Of a DNA stretch of 25,968 nt, positions 8,280-16,477 are shown one piece after another. The notes under the pieces are model-generated. The model had not been told where the DNA came from. It was given only the letters and a program-made list of their open reading frames with translations, and ran no database searches. The stretch spans positions 1 through 25,968 of the forward strand of contig CAZABS010000010.1 of the NCBI GenBank assembly GCA_964483635.1. The letters run 5' to 3'. The position numbers and the translations under genes are program-made. Numbering within the stretch: position 1 is the first letter of the stretch; each line of letters begins with the position of its first letter. The stretch is from CAZABS01 sp964483635 (lineage in GTDB: Bacteria; Patescibacteriota; Minisyncoccia; Moranbacterales; UBA1568).

Positions 8280-10109
8280 GCAGGGAAAGCCTTTCGCTTC
8301 TTTCATACGGCCTCTGGAGAGAGTATTGATAAGATCAGCTTGATTGAGATTGCTATCCGGAATATGAAAGGAAAGAAAACGCGTACGGCCGTAACTATTG
8401 GTGGTATGGCCATTGGAATTGGATCAATCGTTTTTCTGGTTTCTCTTGGCTATGGTCTACAGCGTCTGGTGATCTCTCAAGTCGCCAAACTTGAGGAAAT
8501 GCAACAAGCTGATGTTTCACTTCAGCCCGGTGGGAAAATTAAGATACATGATGAAACGCTTGCAGATTTTACTCAAATTCCAAATGTTACTTCGGCTCTC
8601 CCACTCATATCAGTGGTGGGTCACGTGAACTACCAGAATTCCGTATCTGATATGGCGGTGTACGGAGTAACGACTGAGTATTTGGCTCAATCAGCCATTC
8701 GTACAGTCCGAGGAGCTCTTTTTGAGAGCAGTGAATTGACCCTGAGTAATGAACATCAGGCTGCAGATTCAGCACAAGAGCTTCCAAAACGAAGAGGAGA
8801 TAAATTTGAAAGTGTCGCTTTTTCTTCGAACGGACTCAGGTGGGTTCGTCTGCGTGAGTCTCCAGATGCAGAGGCAGCCTTTCTTGGTTATGGAAAGATC
8901 GAAACGGCGGAGCAAATGGGGGATATCGTTTGGGGAGGGAGTTACTCCTCACAGGATGATTTTGGACATGCAGGCAAGGATGCGGATAATCAGCCGCTTG
9001 GGAAATGGCTCCGTGCCGAATTTACCCTTTTTGAAGAGACGAGCTGTGAAGAAACGAATGTTGATTGTGTGGGTGGGAAATACCTCTTACTCAGGAATGA
9101 GAATTTGGATCCGATGACTCGTTTAGCTTATTTCGCGGTGACTGATGATTGGCTTGCGCTGCGTGACCTCACTCCTCAGGAAAAAGCAGAGTTAGCTCAG
9201 GCAGTCGCGCTGGCCCCTGCTCTGAGCGTCACTGATTCTGGTGATGGCTGGGTGGAGGTGGCGGGTGAAGGTGATCTTGCCGAAGTAGAGGACGTCAATC
9301 GGGTGCCACTTTCGACCAGTGCGAAACGAGAAGCGGTAGTAAGTCGGGCGATGCTGAGAGTTTTGTCCATTGATGAAAATGATGCCATTGGCAAAACATT
9401 TAACACGAGTTTTGTGGTAACAGGAAGCCTCCTCGAAGACTCACAAAAAAAAGTTGAATCTGTTGCTGAGGACTATACGATTGTCGGGGTAATACCCGAA
9501 GATAAAAGTCCGATTTTTTACGTCCCATTTTTGGATTTACGTGGCCTTGGGATCACGTACTACTCTCAAGTAAAAGTAACCACTCGCGATCAAGAAGTTC
9601 TTCCGGATGTCAGGAAACAGATTGAAGGGATGGGATTTGTGACAAACTCAGTAGCGGATACCGTTAGTCAGATTAATTCTTTCTTTGCAAGTGCGAGAAT
9701 AATCCTGGGGCTTCTCGGTATGGTGGCACTTGGAGTAGCGGCTCTCGGGATGTTTAATACCTTGACGGTTTCGCTCCTTGAAAGAACTCGTGAAGTCGGA
9801 CTCATGAAAGCTATCGGTATGAAGTCGGTGGAAGTTCAAGAGCTCTTCCTGACGGAATCTATGGTGATGGCGTTTTTTGGCGGTATCTTGGGACTGTTAG
9901 TAGGACTTATTGGAGGCAAAGCGCTCGGAGCGGGACTCTCGCTTCTCGCTATTTTCAAGGGTGCGGGAGTGATTGATGTTTCTTATATTCCACCTGCCTT
10001 TATTATCGCTATCCTCATCTTCTCACTCGTTGTGGGAATTGTAACGGGGATCTATCCTGCTCGGCGTGCCACGAGTATTTCGGCTCTCAATGCCCTTCGG
10101 TACGAATAA
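8280..10109 (+). CDS. FtsX/MacB-type ABC transporter permease (5' end in gap)
   Basis: Membrane partner of the ATPase upstream. The frame is open from the gap edge, reading AGKAFRFFHTASGES before IEIAIRNMKGKKTRT, so I do not take the TTG at 8340 as the start. Numbered from the gap edge, a first transmembrane helix lies near 38-57 (IGGMAIGIGSIVFLVSLG). A large extracytoplasmic domain of about 400 residues (MacB periplasmic-core type) follows. The FtsX domain from about 475 has three more helices and the family hallmarks FNTLTVSLLERTREVGLMKAIG and GIYPARRATSISALNALRYE at the C-terminus. This four-helix layout matches MacB/LolE-type mechanotransmission permeases rather than channel-forming importers. 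No MacA- or TolC-like gene is visible here. A Cys pair (SCEETNVDC) in the extracytoplasmic part may form a disulphide. Confidence 0.92.
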   Translation, partial: AGKAFRFFHTASGESIDKISLIEIAIRNMKGKKTRTAVTIGGMAIGIGSIVFLVSLGYGLQRLVISQVAKLEEMQQADVSLQPGGKIKIHDETLADFTQIPNVTSALPLISVVGHVNYQNSVSDMAVYGVTTEYLAQSAIRTVRGALFESSELTLSNEHQAADSAQELPKRRGDKFESVAFSSNGLRWVRLRESPDAEAAFLGYGKIETAEQMGDIVWGGSYSSQDDFGHAGKDADNQPLGKWLRAEFTLFEETSCEETNVDCVGGKYLLLRNENLDPMTRLAYFAVTDDWLALRDLTPQEKAELAQAVALAPALSVTDSGDGWVEVAGEGDLAEVEDVNRVPLSTSAKREAVVSRAMLRVLSIDENDAIGKTFNTSFVVTGSLLEDSQKKVESVAEDYTIVGVIPEDKSPIFYVPFLDLRGLGITYYSQVKVTTRDQEVLPDVRKQIEGMGFVTNSVADTVSQINSFFASARIILGLLGMVALGVAALGMFNTLTVSLLERTREVGLMKAIGMKSVEVQELFLTESMVMAFFGGILGLLVGLIGGKALGAGLSLLAIFKGAGVIDVSYIPPAFIIAILIFSLVVGIVTGIYPARRATSISALNALRYE

Positions 10110-10228
10110 TACACGGGATTGAATCTGTCATTTATTTCTGAGGGCAGTGATATTTTCCTATTGCTGTGATACGGTCACGTCTCTTGTGGTATCTGATGCC
10201 GGAGACTTCTTGAAGAATGAGAGCGGGG

Positions 10229-10256
10229 TTGACAGGGTTTTTTAGCAGTCTATAAT
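10229..10256 (+). promoter_or_regulatory. Consensus sigma-70 promoter of groEL
   Basis: A perfect TTGACA (10229-10234) and a perfect TATAAT (10251-10256) are separated by 16 bp. Predicted start is about 10263, with a 35-nt leader before the groEL ATG. The rest of 10110-10228 holds no gene and no clear terminator. Confidence 0.9.
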
Positions 10257-10268
10257 AGAGAGTGCTAA
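10242..10268 (+). promoter_or_regulatory. CIRCE operator (HrcA binding site)
   Basis: TTAGCAGTC (10242-10250), a 9-bp spacer, then GAGTGCTAA (10260-10268). The CIRCE consensus is TTAGCACTC-N9-GAGTGCTAA, so the right arm is perfect and the left arm has one change (G for C at position 7). The spacer contains the -10 box of the groEL promoter. Bound HrcA would therefore block polymerase directly, giving heat-shock control. hrcA itself is not in the window. Confidence 0.88.
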
Positions 10269-10297
10269 TTTGATGTTTATAAGTTAACGCTATCATT

Positions 10298-11947
10298 ATG
10301 GCAAAACAAATTACCTACAGTGAGGATGCCAGGAAGCGCATCAAGGCCGGGATTGATAAAGTGGCGAACGCGGTTCGAGTAACGATTGGCCCACGGGGTC
10401 GCAATGTCATTCTTGGAAAGTCTTTTGGTGGCCCCACCATTACGAATGATGGAGTGACGATTGCCAAAGAAATCGAACTGAAGGATCCGTTTGAAAATCT
10501 TGGTGCGGAGCTCGTCAAACAGGTGGCTGATAAGACCAATGATGTGGCCGGTGACGGGACGACGACAGCAACCGTCATTACACAGGCTCTCGTGCGTGAG
10601 GGACTCAAATTTGTGGAGACGGGTGTTAATCCGATTGGGATTCGCCGAGGGATGGAAGCCGCGAAAGAGGCGGTCATCAGTGTGCTCCAAAAGAGTTCGA
10701 AGAAAATTACTTCAAGAGAAGAGAAGGCTCAGGTAGCTACGATTTCTGCTGAGAACCGAGAAATGGGTGAAATGATTGCCGATGTTATGGAGAAAGTGGG
10801 TAAGGATGGCGTCGTAACCACAGAGCAGTCTCAGACGCTCGGCTTGACCCAGGAAATCGTTTTGGGGATGAATTTCGACAAAGGATACATCTCTCAATAT
10901 ATGATGACCAATGTGGCGAGTCAATCGGCTGAAATTCGTGATCCCTATATCCTGATCACTGATAAGAAAATAAGTGCGATTCAAGAAATTCTTCCTATCT
11001 TGGAGAAGATGGCTCAAGCTGGTAAGAAAGATGTTGTCATCATTGCAGAAGATGTTGATGGAGAAGCATTGGCGACGTTGGTGGTGAATAAACTTCGGGG
11101 AGTTTTGAATGTGCTTGCTGTGAAAGCTCCTGAATTTGGTGACAATCGAAAAGCGATGCTTGAAGATTTAGCTATCTTGACTGGTGGGCAGGTTGTTTCC
11201 GAAGAAAAAGGAATGAAAATGGACGCTGTAGAGCTTACAACACTTGGACGAGCCGAAAAGGTGATTGCAACGAAAGATGACACCACAATTGTTGGCGGAA
11301 AAGGGAAAAAGAAAGAATTGGAGGCAAGAATTTCCCTCTTGAAACAGCATATCGAAAACACCAAGAGTGAGTACGATCGAGAACGGCTCAAGAAGCGAAT
11401 GGCGAAACTCTCTGGTGGAGTAGCGGTGATCAAGGTGGGTGCAGCAACTGAGACCGAGCTCACCTATATGAAACACAAGATGGAAGATGCTGTGGCAGCG
11501 ACCAAAGCAGCTCTTGCAGAAGGAATTGTAGCTGGTGGAGGAACAGCACTGGTCAAGGCGGCCGTCAAGGTGAGTCAGTCTTCTCATCGAAAGAAATCAG
11601 ATGACCATGAGTTTGAAGCAGGATTTACGGCACTCCTTAAGGCGTTGTCGGAGCCACTCCGTCAGATTGTTGCCAATACGGGAGAGGAAGATCCGTCAGT
11701 TGTCTTCAATAAAATTGCCGAAAGCAAGGAAGATGCCTTTGGGTACAATGCTCTCGCGAATCGATATGAGACCGATATGGTGAAGGCGGGGATTATCGAT
11801 CCGCTCAAAGTTACCCGTACAGCTCTGGAAAATGCCGTGTCTGTAGCTTCATTGGTTCTCACTACCGAGACGGCTGTCGTTGATCTACCAGAGGAGAAAA
11901 AAGAGGGGGCAATGCCAGACATGAGTGGCATGGGAGGGATGATGTAA
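10298..11947 (+). CDS. groEL: Chaperonin GroEL (Hsp60)
   Basis: Large subunit of the cytosolic ATP-driven folding chamber. The 549-residue length matches E. coli GroEL (548). Diagnostic segments are present: VTIGPRGRNVILGKSFG, the nucleotide-binding GDGTTTATV (Asp of GDGTT essential for ATP hydrolysis), the apical KISAIQEILPILE, the GGGTALV stretch, and the flexible Met/Gly tail ending SGMGGMM. Near the C-terminal third there is a charged stretch HRKKSDDHEFEAG before the conserved FTALLKAL-like helix. Unlike most bacterial groESL operons, no groES precedes or follows it; the co-chaperonin must be elsewhere or absent. Transcription starts from its own promoter under a CIRCE operator, and a strong hairpin ends the unit. 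No Shine-Dalgarno site is visible before the ATG. Confidence 0.98.
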   Translation: MAKQITYSEDARKRIKAGIDKVANAVRVTIGPRGRNVILGKSFGGPTITNDGVTIAKEIELKDPFENLGAELVKQVADKTNDVAGDGTTTATVITQALVREGLKFVETGVNPIGIRRGMEAAKEAVISVLQKSSKKITSREEKAQVATISAENREMGEMIADVMEKVGKDGVVTTEQSQTLGLTQEIVLGMNFDKGYISQYMMTNVASQSAEIRDPYILITDKKISAIQEILPILEKMAQAGKKDVVIIAEDVDGEALATLVVNKLRGVLNVLAVKAPEFGDNRKAMLEDLAILTGGQVVSEEKGMKMDAVELTTLGRAEKVIATKDDTTIVGGKGKKKELEARISLLKQHIENTKSEYDRERLKKRMAKLSGGVAVIKVGAATETELTYMKHKMEDAVAATKAALAEGIVAGGGTALVKAAVKVSQSSHRKKSDDHEFEAGFTALLKALSEPLRQIVANTGEEDPSVVFNKIAESKEDAFGYNALANRYETDMVKAGIIDPLKVTRTALENAVSVASLVLTTETAVVDLPEEKKEGAMPDMSGMGGMM

Positions 11948-11973
11948 TTTCGTTTTCAAAATCTCTTCGAATA

Positions 11974-12003
11974 AAAAAGGAGGCTCCCGGTAGCCTCCTT
12001 TTT
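11974..12003 (+). terminator. Rho-independent terminator after groEL
   Basis: Perfect 12-bp stem AAAAAGGAGGCT (11974-11985) / AGCCTCCTTTTT (11992-12003) with a CCCGGT loop. It lies 26 bp after the groEL stop. The A-tract on the left arm would also give a U-tract on the other strand, so it could act in both directions. Confidence 0.92.
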
Positions 12004-12007
12004 CGTG

Positions 12008-12013
12008 TATAAT
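12008..12013 (+). promoter_or_regulatory. -10 box upstream of pilB
   Basis: A perfect TATAAT starts 5 bp after the groEL terminator stem. No convincing -35 box exists at the proper distance, because that position is occupied by the terminator stem. Predicted start about 12020, leaving a leader of about 15 nt to the ATG at 12035. Confidence 0.35.
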
Positions 12014-12034
12014 AAAGACACAAAAACAAATTCC

Positions 12035-13767
12035 ATGCGCATCAATCCCCAGCAACTTCAAGATTTTTTACTTGATTCAAGCCTCATTGATCCAGAGAAA
12101 CTCACACAAGCCGTACAAGCTGCAGAGGCGGCAGGGCAGGAGCTCGGAGTGTATTTACTGGAAAAAGAGCTAATTGAGGAAGGTGAGCTGCAAAAGGTGT
12201 ACGCCTATGTTTTGGGTATTCCTTTTGTTGATCTCACGAAAGAAGCTATTCCTTTTGATATTCTTTCGATTGTGCCAGAACCAATTGCGAAGAAGTCCAA
12301 TATTGTCGCCTTTCAGAAAACGGGCACAAATCTGAAGGTGGCCATGCTCAATCCAGATGATCTTCAGACCATTGATTTTATCAAGAAAAAAACTGGCCTT
12401 CGAATCGTACCTTGTCTTACAACACGCGAAAGTATTCAGACCGTGCTCCGGCAGTATGAGAAAAGCCTCAAGGCTGAGTTTGGTGATATTTTGACAGATG
12501 AGGTGAATAATCATCAAGAAGAAGAAAAAGATGGCGATCTCGAGAAAATTGCTGCTGGACTTCCGATTATTCGTATCGTCGATACACTCCTCAAACATGC
12601 TATATTACAATCTGCGTCAGATATTCATATCGAACCGCTCGAGAAAGAAGTCGTGGTACGTTATCGGATTGATGGTGTCCTCCACGACGCGATGACTCTG
12701 CCGAAGGATGTGGCTGCTGGACTCGTTGCGCGCGTCAAAGTTCTTTCGAATTTAAAATTGGATGAACACCGTTTACCACAGGATGGGCGTTTCAAGATTG
12801 AAAAAGACGAGTATAAAATCGCCTTTCGGGTGAGTATTCTCCCCGTGTTTGATGGGGAAAAAATCGTCATGCGTCTTTTGGATGAGTCGTCACATGGACT
12901 GACGTTTGAGAAAATGGGGATTGTCGGTGAACCTCTCGAAATTATTCATCGCGAAATTGGAAAACCAAATGGGATCATTCTTGTGACCGGACCAACTGGT
13001 TCTGGGAAGACAACGACACTGTATACCGCACTGGATATTCTCAATACGCCCGAAGTCAATATTTCCACGGTAGAAGATCCCGTTGAATATCGTATGCAAC
13101 GAGTCAATCAAACTCAGGTTCAGCCAAAAATTGGTATGACGTTTGCGGCGGCACTCCGGTCACTCCTCCGACAGGATCCTGATATTATCATGGTGGGAGA
13201 AATCCGTGATCAAGAAACCCTTGAAATTGCCATGCATGCCGCTATGACAGGGCACCTGGTGCTTTCGACACTCCATACCAACTCTGCTGCTGCGACGCTT
13301 CCTCGGATGCTCGATATGGGCGCAGAGCCCTTTCTCATAGCCTCTACGGTCAATGTGATTATTGCGCAGCGGCTTGTACGCAGACTGTGTGCTGAGTGCA
13401 AGAAACCTTACAAACTGGAAAAGAAAGAAGTAGATACGCTTGGGAAAATCTACGATCTCGACTCGCTTATGGAGTTTCTCAAGGAAAATCCTGGAAGCCA
13501 AAAAATTATCGCCAGCACAAAGGGGTGGGATGATATTTCATTCTATAAAGCAAGTGGTTGTGATCAGTGTAATAATGAGGGGTATCATGGGCGGATTGGA
13601 GTATATGAGGTGCTCGAAATGGATACCGATATTCGAAAACTCGTGACACAGTCAGCCACGAGTGAAGCGCTTGAAGAGCAGGCTCGAAAGAATGGTATGG
13701 CCACGATGGTAGAAGACGGATTCCTCAAGATTGTCCAAGGTACAACATCCCTTGAAGAAGTAATGCG
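12035..13767 (+). CDS. pilB: Type IV pilus assembly ATPase PilB / GspE family (3' end in gap)
   Basis: Cytoplasmic hexameric motor ATPase that drives pilin polymerisation in type IV pili, or pseudopilins in type II secretion. The N-terminal 140 or so residues are an MshEN-like domain. The ATPase core has Walker A GPTGSGKTTT at about 319, the Asp box (EDPVEYRM), Walker B IIMVGEIRDQET and the His box TGHLVLSTLHTNSAAATLPR. Zinc-binding cysteines occur as CAEC and CDQC near the C-terminus, which ends GRIGVYEVLEM... then TTSLEEVMR at the gap. The visible 577 residues are nearly full length (family about 560-580), so little is missing. I take the ATG at 12035 rather than the GTG at 12005, because the latter overlaps the terminator tail and -10 box. 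No other pilus gene is in the window. Convergent with rel. Confidence 0.94.
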
Positions 13768-13867
13768 NNNNNNNNNNNNNNNNNNNNNNNNNNNNNNNNN
13801 NNNNNNNNNNNNNNNNNNNNNNNNNNNNNNNNNNNNNNNNNNNNNNNNNNNNNNNNNNNNNNNNNNN
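13768..13867. other. Assembly gap (100 N) between convergent pilB and rel
   Basis: Scaffold gap that removes the 3' ends of both pilB (plus) and rel (minus) and whatever lies between them. Confidence 0.97.
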
Positions 13868-15336
13868 GAGGTTTTTACGAAATCAATCCAGTCACGACTG
13901 GGTTTTTTCTTATTTTTTTCCGTGAGGATTTCGATCATTTGTCCGTTCTCTATTTTGTAATCAAGCGGGACAATTTTCCCATCAGCCTTGGCACCGACGG
14001 CCGCATCTCCGATTTGGGAATGGATGGCATAGGCGAAATCTATCGGCGTTGCCTCTTCGGGAAGATCAATAATATCTCCACGGGGAGTGAAAGCAAAAAT
14101 ATGATTCTTAAAAAAATCAATCTTGAGTCCGCGCATGAACTCCTCATCATCACGGCCGATTTCTTTTTGCCATTCTTGAAGCTGGGAGACCCAGGCAAGA
14201 TCCTTGGGAGGCGTCGTCGGAGTCGTCTTTCGGCGGAAAAAGAGATTGCGCCAATTCCGCTTTTCTTTTTCGGTATACACCCAATGGGCGGCGATGCCGA
14301 GCTCTGCTTCTGTATCCATTTTTTCGGTTCGGATTTGGATTTCGAGTATCCTCCCTTCGGGGCCAAAGACGGTGGTATGGAGTGATTGATAGCCATTCGG
14401 TTTGGGGAGGGAAATATAGTCCTTGATCCTACCTACCATGGGTCGGTATTCCTTGTGAACGATCCCGAGGGCTTCATAGCAATCGGCAATCTCTGGAACA
14501 ATAATTCGTATAGCCACGAGATCATAGACACGCTTGATATCCATGTCGTGACGCTCGAGTTTTTTGAACAGTCGATAGAGATGTTTGGTGCGCCCAAGAA
14601 TGGTAATGACTCGAATCTTTTCTTGGCTCAAGAGTTTTGTGACAAGTTTTACTGTATTTTCAATGTAGACATGACCCTCCTTTAGGTAGGTTTCCTCAAT
14701 TTCTTTTGTGAGGGTGTAATTCTTTGGATCGAGGTATTTGAAACACAAATCTTCGAGCTCACCTTTCATTTCTCCAATTCCGAGGCGATTGGCAATGGGA
14801 GCATAGATTTCCATTGTTTCTTGTGCAATGCGGAGTTGTTTTTCGGGCGGGACGTGTTCGAGGGTTCGCATGTTGTGGAGTCGGTCAGCAAGTTTCACGA
14901 TAACCACGCGAATATCTTGTGCCATGGCGAGAAACATTTTCCGGAGATTTTCGAGGAAATATTCCTCTTTCGATCCACGGAGTTTCAATTTTCCAAGTTT
15001 GGTAATACCGTCAACGAGATAGGCGACATCATCACCAAATTTTTCTCGAACCTCATCCAGCGTGATCGCCGTGTCTTCTGGGACATCATGGAGGAAGCCA
15101 GCAGTAATCGTGGTAACATCCATACTCATTTCCGTGAGGATCTTGGCAACATGGAGAGAATGAGTAATATAGGGTTCACCTGATCGACGAAGCTGACCCT
15201 CATGAGCTTTTGCAGAAAACTCGAATGCGGCTCGGAGCATTTTTTCTTCATCGCTCGAGAAGGGGTGAACTTTGAGAATGTCATCGAGAGTAATTGGGGG
15301 CATGTCCGTAGTATAGCTGGAGGGGCGGTTATTCAT
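13868..15336 (-). CDS. rel: Bifunctional (p)ppGpp synthetase/hydrolase Rel/SpoT (3' end in gap)
   Basis: Makes and degrades the stringent-response alarmone (p)ppGpp. The N-terminal HD hydrolase domain is intact: ITHSLHVA (His59), the LHD pair at 83-84, PEDT at 86-89, and KLADRLHNMRTL. The synthetase domain has the substrate loop KPNGYQSLHTTV and EIQIRTEKMDTEAELGIAAHW. The motif before the loop is RIKD, the RxKD form of bifunctional enzymes rather than the acidic ExDD of synthetase-only RelA. A TGS domain follows (HIFAFTPRGDIIDLPEEATPIDFAYAIHS). The 489 visible residues stop at the gap shortly after TGS, so whether helical/ACT domains follow cannot be seen. I choose the ATG at 15336 over the TTG at 15339, because GGAGGG (15348-15343) is correctly spaced from it. 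Confidence 0.95.
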
Positions 15337-15367
15337 CAAACTCCCTCCAAAGATGTTGAGACTAATA

Positions 15368-15396
15368 TTGACAGAGTATGTATATTATGATACTGT
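15368..15396 (+). promoter_or_regulatory. Candidate extended -10 promoter for the cysteine-rich secreted protein
   Basis: Perfect TTGACA (15368-15373), a 17-bp spacer, and TACTGT (15391-15396) with the extended TG at 15388-15389. The -10 is poor (3/6), but the -35 and TG may compensate. Predicted start about 15403, with a leader carrying the GAGGAG site. Confidence 0.42.
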
Positions 15397-15411
15397 GATA
15401 TGAATTCCCAA
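15384..15411 (-). promoter_or_regulatory. Candidate promoter for rel
   Basis: On the minus strand: TTGGGA (15411-15406), a 16-bp spacer and CATAAT (15389-15384). Predicted start about 15377, giving a 40-nt leader that carries the rel Shine-Dalgarno site. It overlaps the opposing promoter of the neighbouring gene. Confidence 0.4.
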
Positions 15412-15441
15412 TTCCGGGGGTTCTGACAGAGGAGAATAGCG

Positions 15442-16386
15442 ATGAAGATCTTTCGCAATTTGGTGGTATGGCTGTTGGCAGGGGTGCTGTTAGCACCCGC
15501 TGTATTCGCTGCCGATGTCACCCCAGTGAAGTACGGGGAGTGGTGTTCACGATCGGGGGACTGCCTCCCGCTTAGCCTCGCCGAGGCGGAATTCATTCGC
15601 CACGACGAAGACCGCGCCGGTTGGAAGTCAACCGGGCGATGGCTCTCGGTTCACTCGCCTCAGGCTGAAGTTTCCGGGACGGTCGGTGTCTGCCGTTTCT
15701 TCACATCGACGGCAGAGCAGCCATTTCACTGGTTTGGCGCCGAAGGTCGTGACTGCGATTTCTTGCAGCAATTGGCGGCGGTTCGTGATCTGTCCTTCGA
15801 GGGGTTTGCGTTCCGAGCCCGTCTGCCCAACCCAAACGCACCGCGCTGGCAGAACCCCTGCGGGAGTGGAGTTCCAGTCTTCGTCCTGTCCATGGGAGGG
15901 GACGCAACATATCGCGAACGCCTCGTGTGGGATCCTGTGCTGATCGATGAGCTGCGCTTCAATGGCTGGTCGTTGGACCCGGCGCCGCTCTTCTGTGCCG
16001 AGGATGCCAGCTCACGGTGGGAATATGCCAATGTCCCGCCGTATGAGGAGCCGGTGTACCCGACGGTGAACGTGTGGCAGTACGAGCAGATCGTCATTCG
16101 TGGCGAACTGGTTGACTCGGTCAAGTACCTTGTCGGGCAGTGGAGTGTCGACCAGGCGCGCGGTGAAGTCTGCAGCTTCTATCAGTGCAGACCGCTGGAT
16201 CTCGCCGAGCTAGCAAGTCAACTGGTTCAGGAAAGCCGATCGTTTGAATCGGCTGGTGCTTGTGACGAGAGCGGCTGGTGCCCTATCGTCTCGCGCTGCG
16301 AACTCATCACTGGGACGCCGTACCGAGCATGGCGGGCGTGCCAGCCCAATGAGCCGGAATACTGGCTCTGGGGTCGGCGGACGTAG
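15442..16386 (+). CDS. Unrecognised secreted cysteine-rich protein (12 Cys), compositionally foreign
   Basis: I do not recognise this 314-residue protein. It starts with a classic signal peptide (MKIFRNLVVWLLAGVLLAPAVFA, likely cut after residue 23). The mature part holds 12 cysteines at 35, 41, 84, 105, 140, 185, 244, 249, 274, 280, 286 and 300, an even number consistent with six disulphides. It is rich in Trp and Tyr. A short internal repeat is visible: C35-x5-C41-LPLSLAE and C244-x4-C249-RPLDLAE. No transmembrane segment or catalytic motif is evident. GAGGAG (15429-15434) sits 7 bp before the ATG, a stronger ribosome site than most genes here have. GC content reaches about 65% in sampled stretches, against 45-48% around it, suggesting recent transfer. 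It has its own promoter and terminator, so it is an independent unit. Binding, inhibitor or effector roles are all possible; none can be shown. Confidence 0.85.
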   Translation: MKIFRNLVVWLLAGVLLAPAVFAADVTPVKYGEWCSRSGDCLPLSLAEAEFIRHDEDRAGWKSTGRWLSVHSPQAEVSGTVGVCRFFTSTAEQPFHWFGAEGRDCDFLQQLAAVRDLSFEGFAFRARLPNPNAPRWQNPCGSGVPVFVLSMGGDATYRERLVWDPVLIDELRFNGWSLDPAPLFCAEDASSRWEYANVPPYEEPVYPTVNVWQYEQIVIRGELVDSVKYLVGQWSVDQARGEVCSFYQCRPLDLAELASQLVQESRSFESAGACDESGWCPIVSRCELITGTPYRAWRACQPNEPEYWLWGRRT

Positions 16387-16405
16387 GGTCTTCGGAAATC
16401 CGGAC

Positions 16406-16440
16406 AGGGGAGTCGTGAATCTGCGGCTCCCCTTCTTCTT
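16406..16440 (+). terminator. Rho-independent terminator of the cysteine-rich gene
   Basis: A 10-bp stem AGGGGAGTCG (16406-16415) / CGGCTCCCCT (16424-16433), with one G-T pair, surrounds an 8-nt loop. A pyrimidine-rich tail TCTTCTT follows. It lies 20 bp after the stop codon and just before the zur promoter. Confidence 0.82.
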
Positions 16441-16442
16441 AC

Positions 16443-16471
16443 TTGACAAATGCAACTCAGTTGCATAATAT
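16443..16471 (+). promoter_or_regulatory. Promoter of the zur-znuACB operon
   Basis: Perfect TTGACA (16443-16448), a 17-bp spacer and TAATAT (16466-16471). The predicted transcript start falls at about 16478, which is the A of the zur start codon, so the mRNA may be leaderless. An alternative -10, CATAAT (16464-16469), would need a 15-bp spacer. Confidence 0.75.
16450..16466 (+). promoter_or_regulatory. Perfect 17-bp palindrome, candidate Zur operator
   Basis: ATGCAACTCAGTTGCAT has two exact 8-bp arms about a central C and fills the space between the -35 and -10 boxes. A Fur-family repressor bound here would exclude RNA polymerase. Its position just before a Fur-family gene and a zinc transporter points to an autoregulatory zinc operator. 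The assignment is inferred from context. Confidence 0.75.
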
Positions 16472-16477
16472 AGAGAC

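Noticed and set aside
8158..8343. Reading frame spanning the end of the ATPase gene, the gap and the permease start
   Set aside because: It is produced by translating N's and lies out of frame with both real genes.
11014..11463. Long antisense reading frame inside groEL (149 codons)
   Set aside because: Shadow of a highly conserved gene; the product is low-complexity Ser/Phe/Ile-rich and has no promoter or ribosome site.
13585..15339. A continuous minus-strand reading frame through the 13768-13867 gap
   Set aside because: The part beyond the gap (13585-13767) is simply the antisense of pilB joined by the placeholder N's; the real rel frame stops being readable at 13868.
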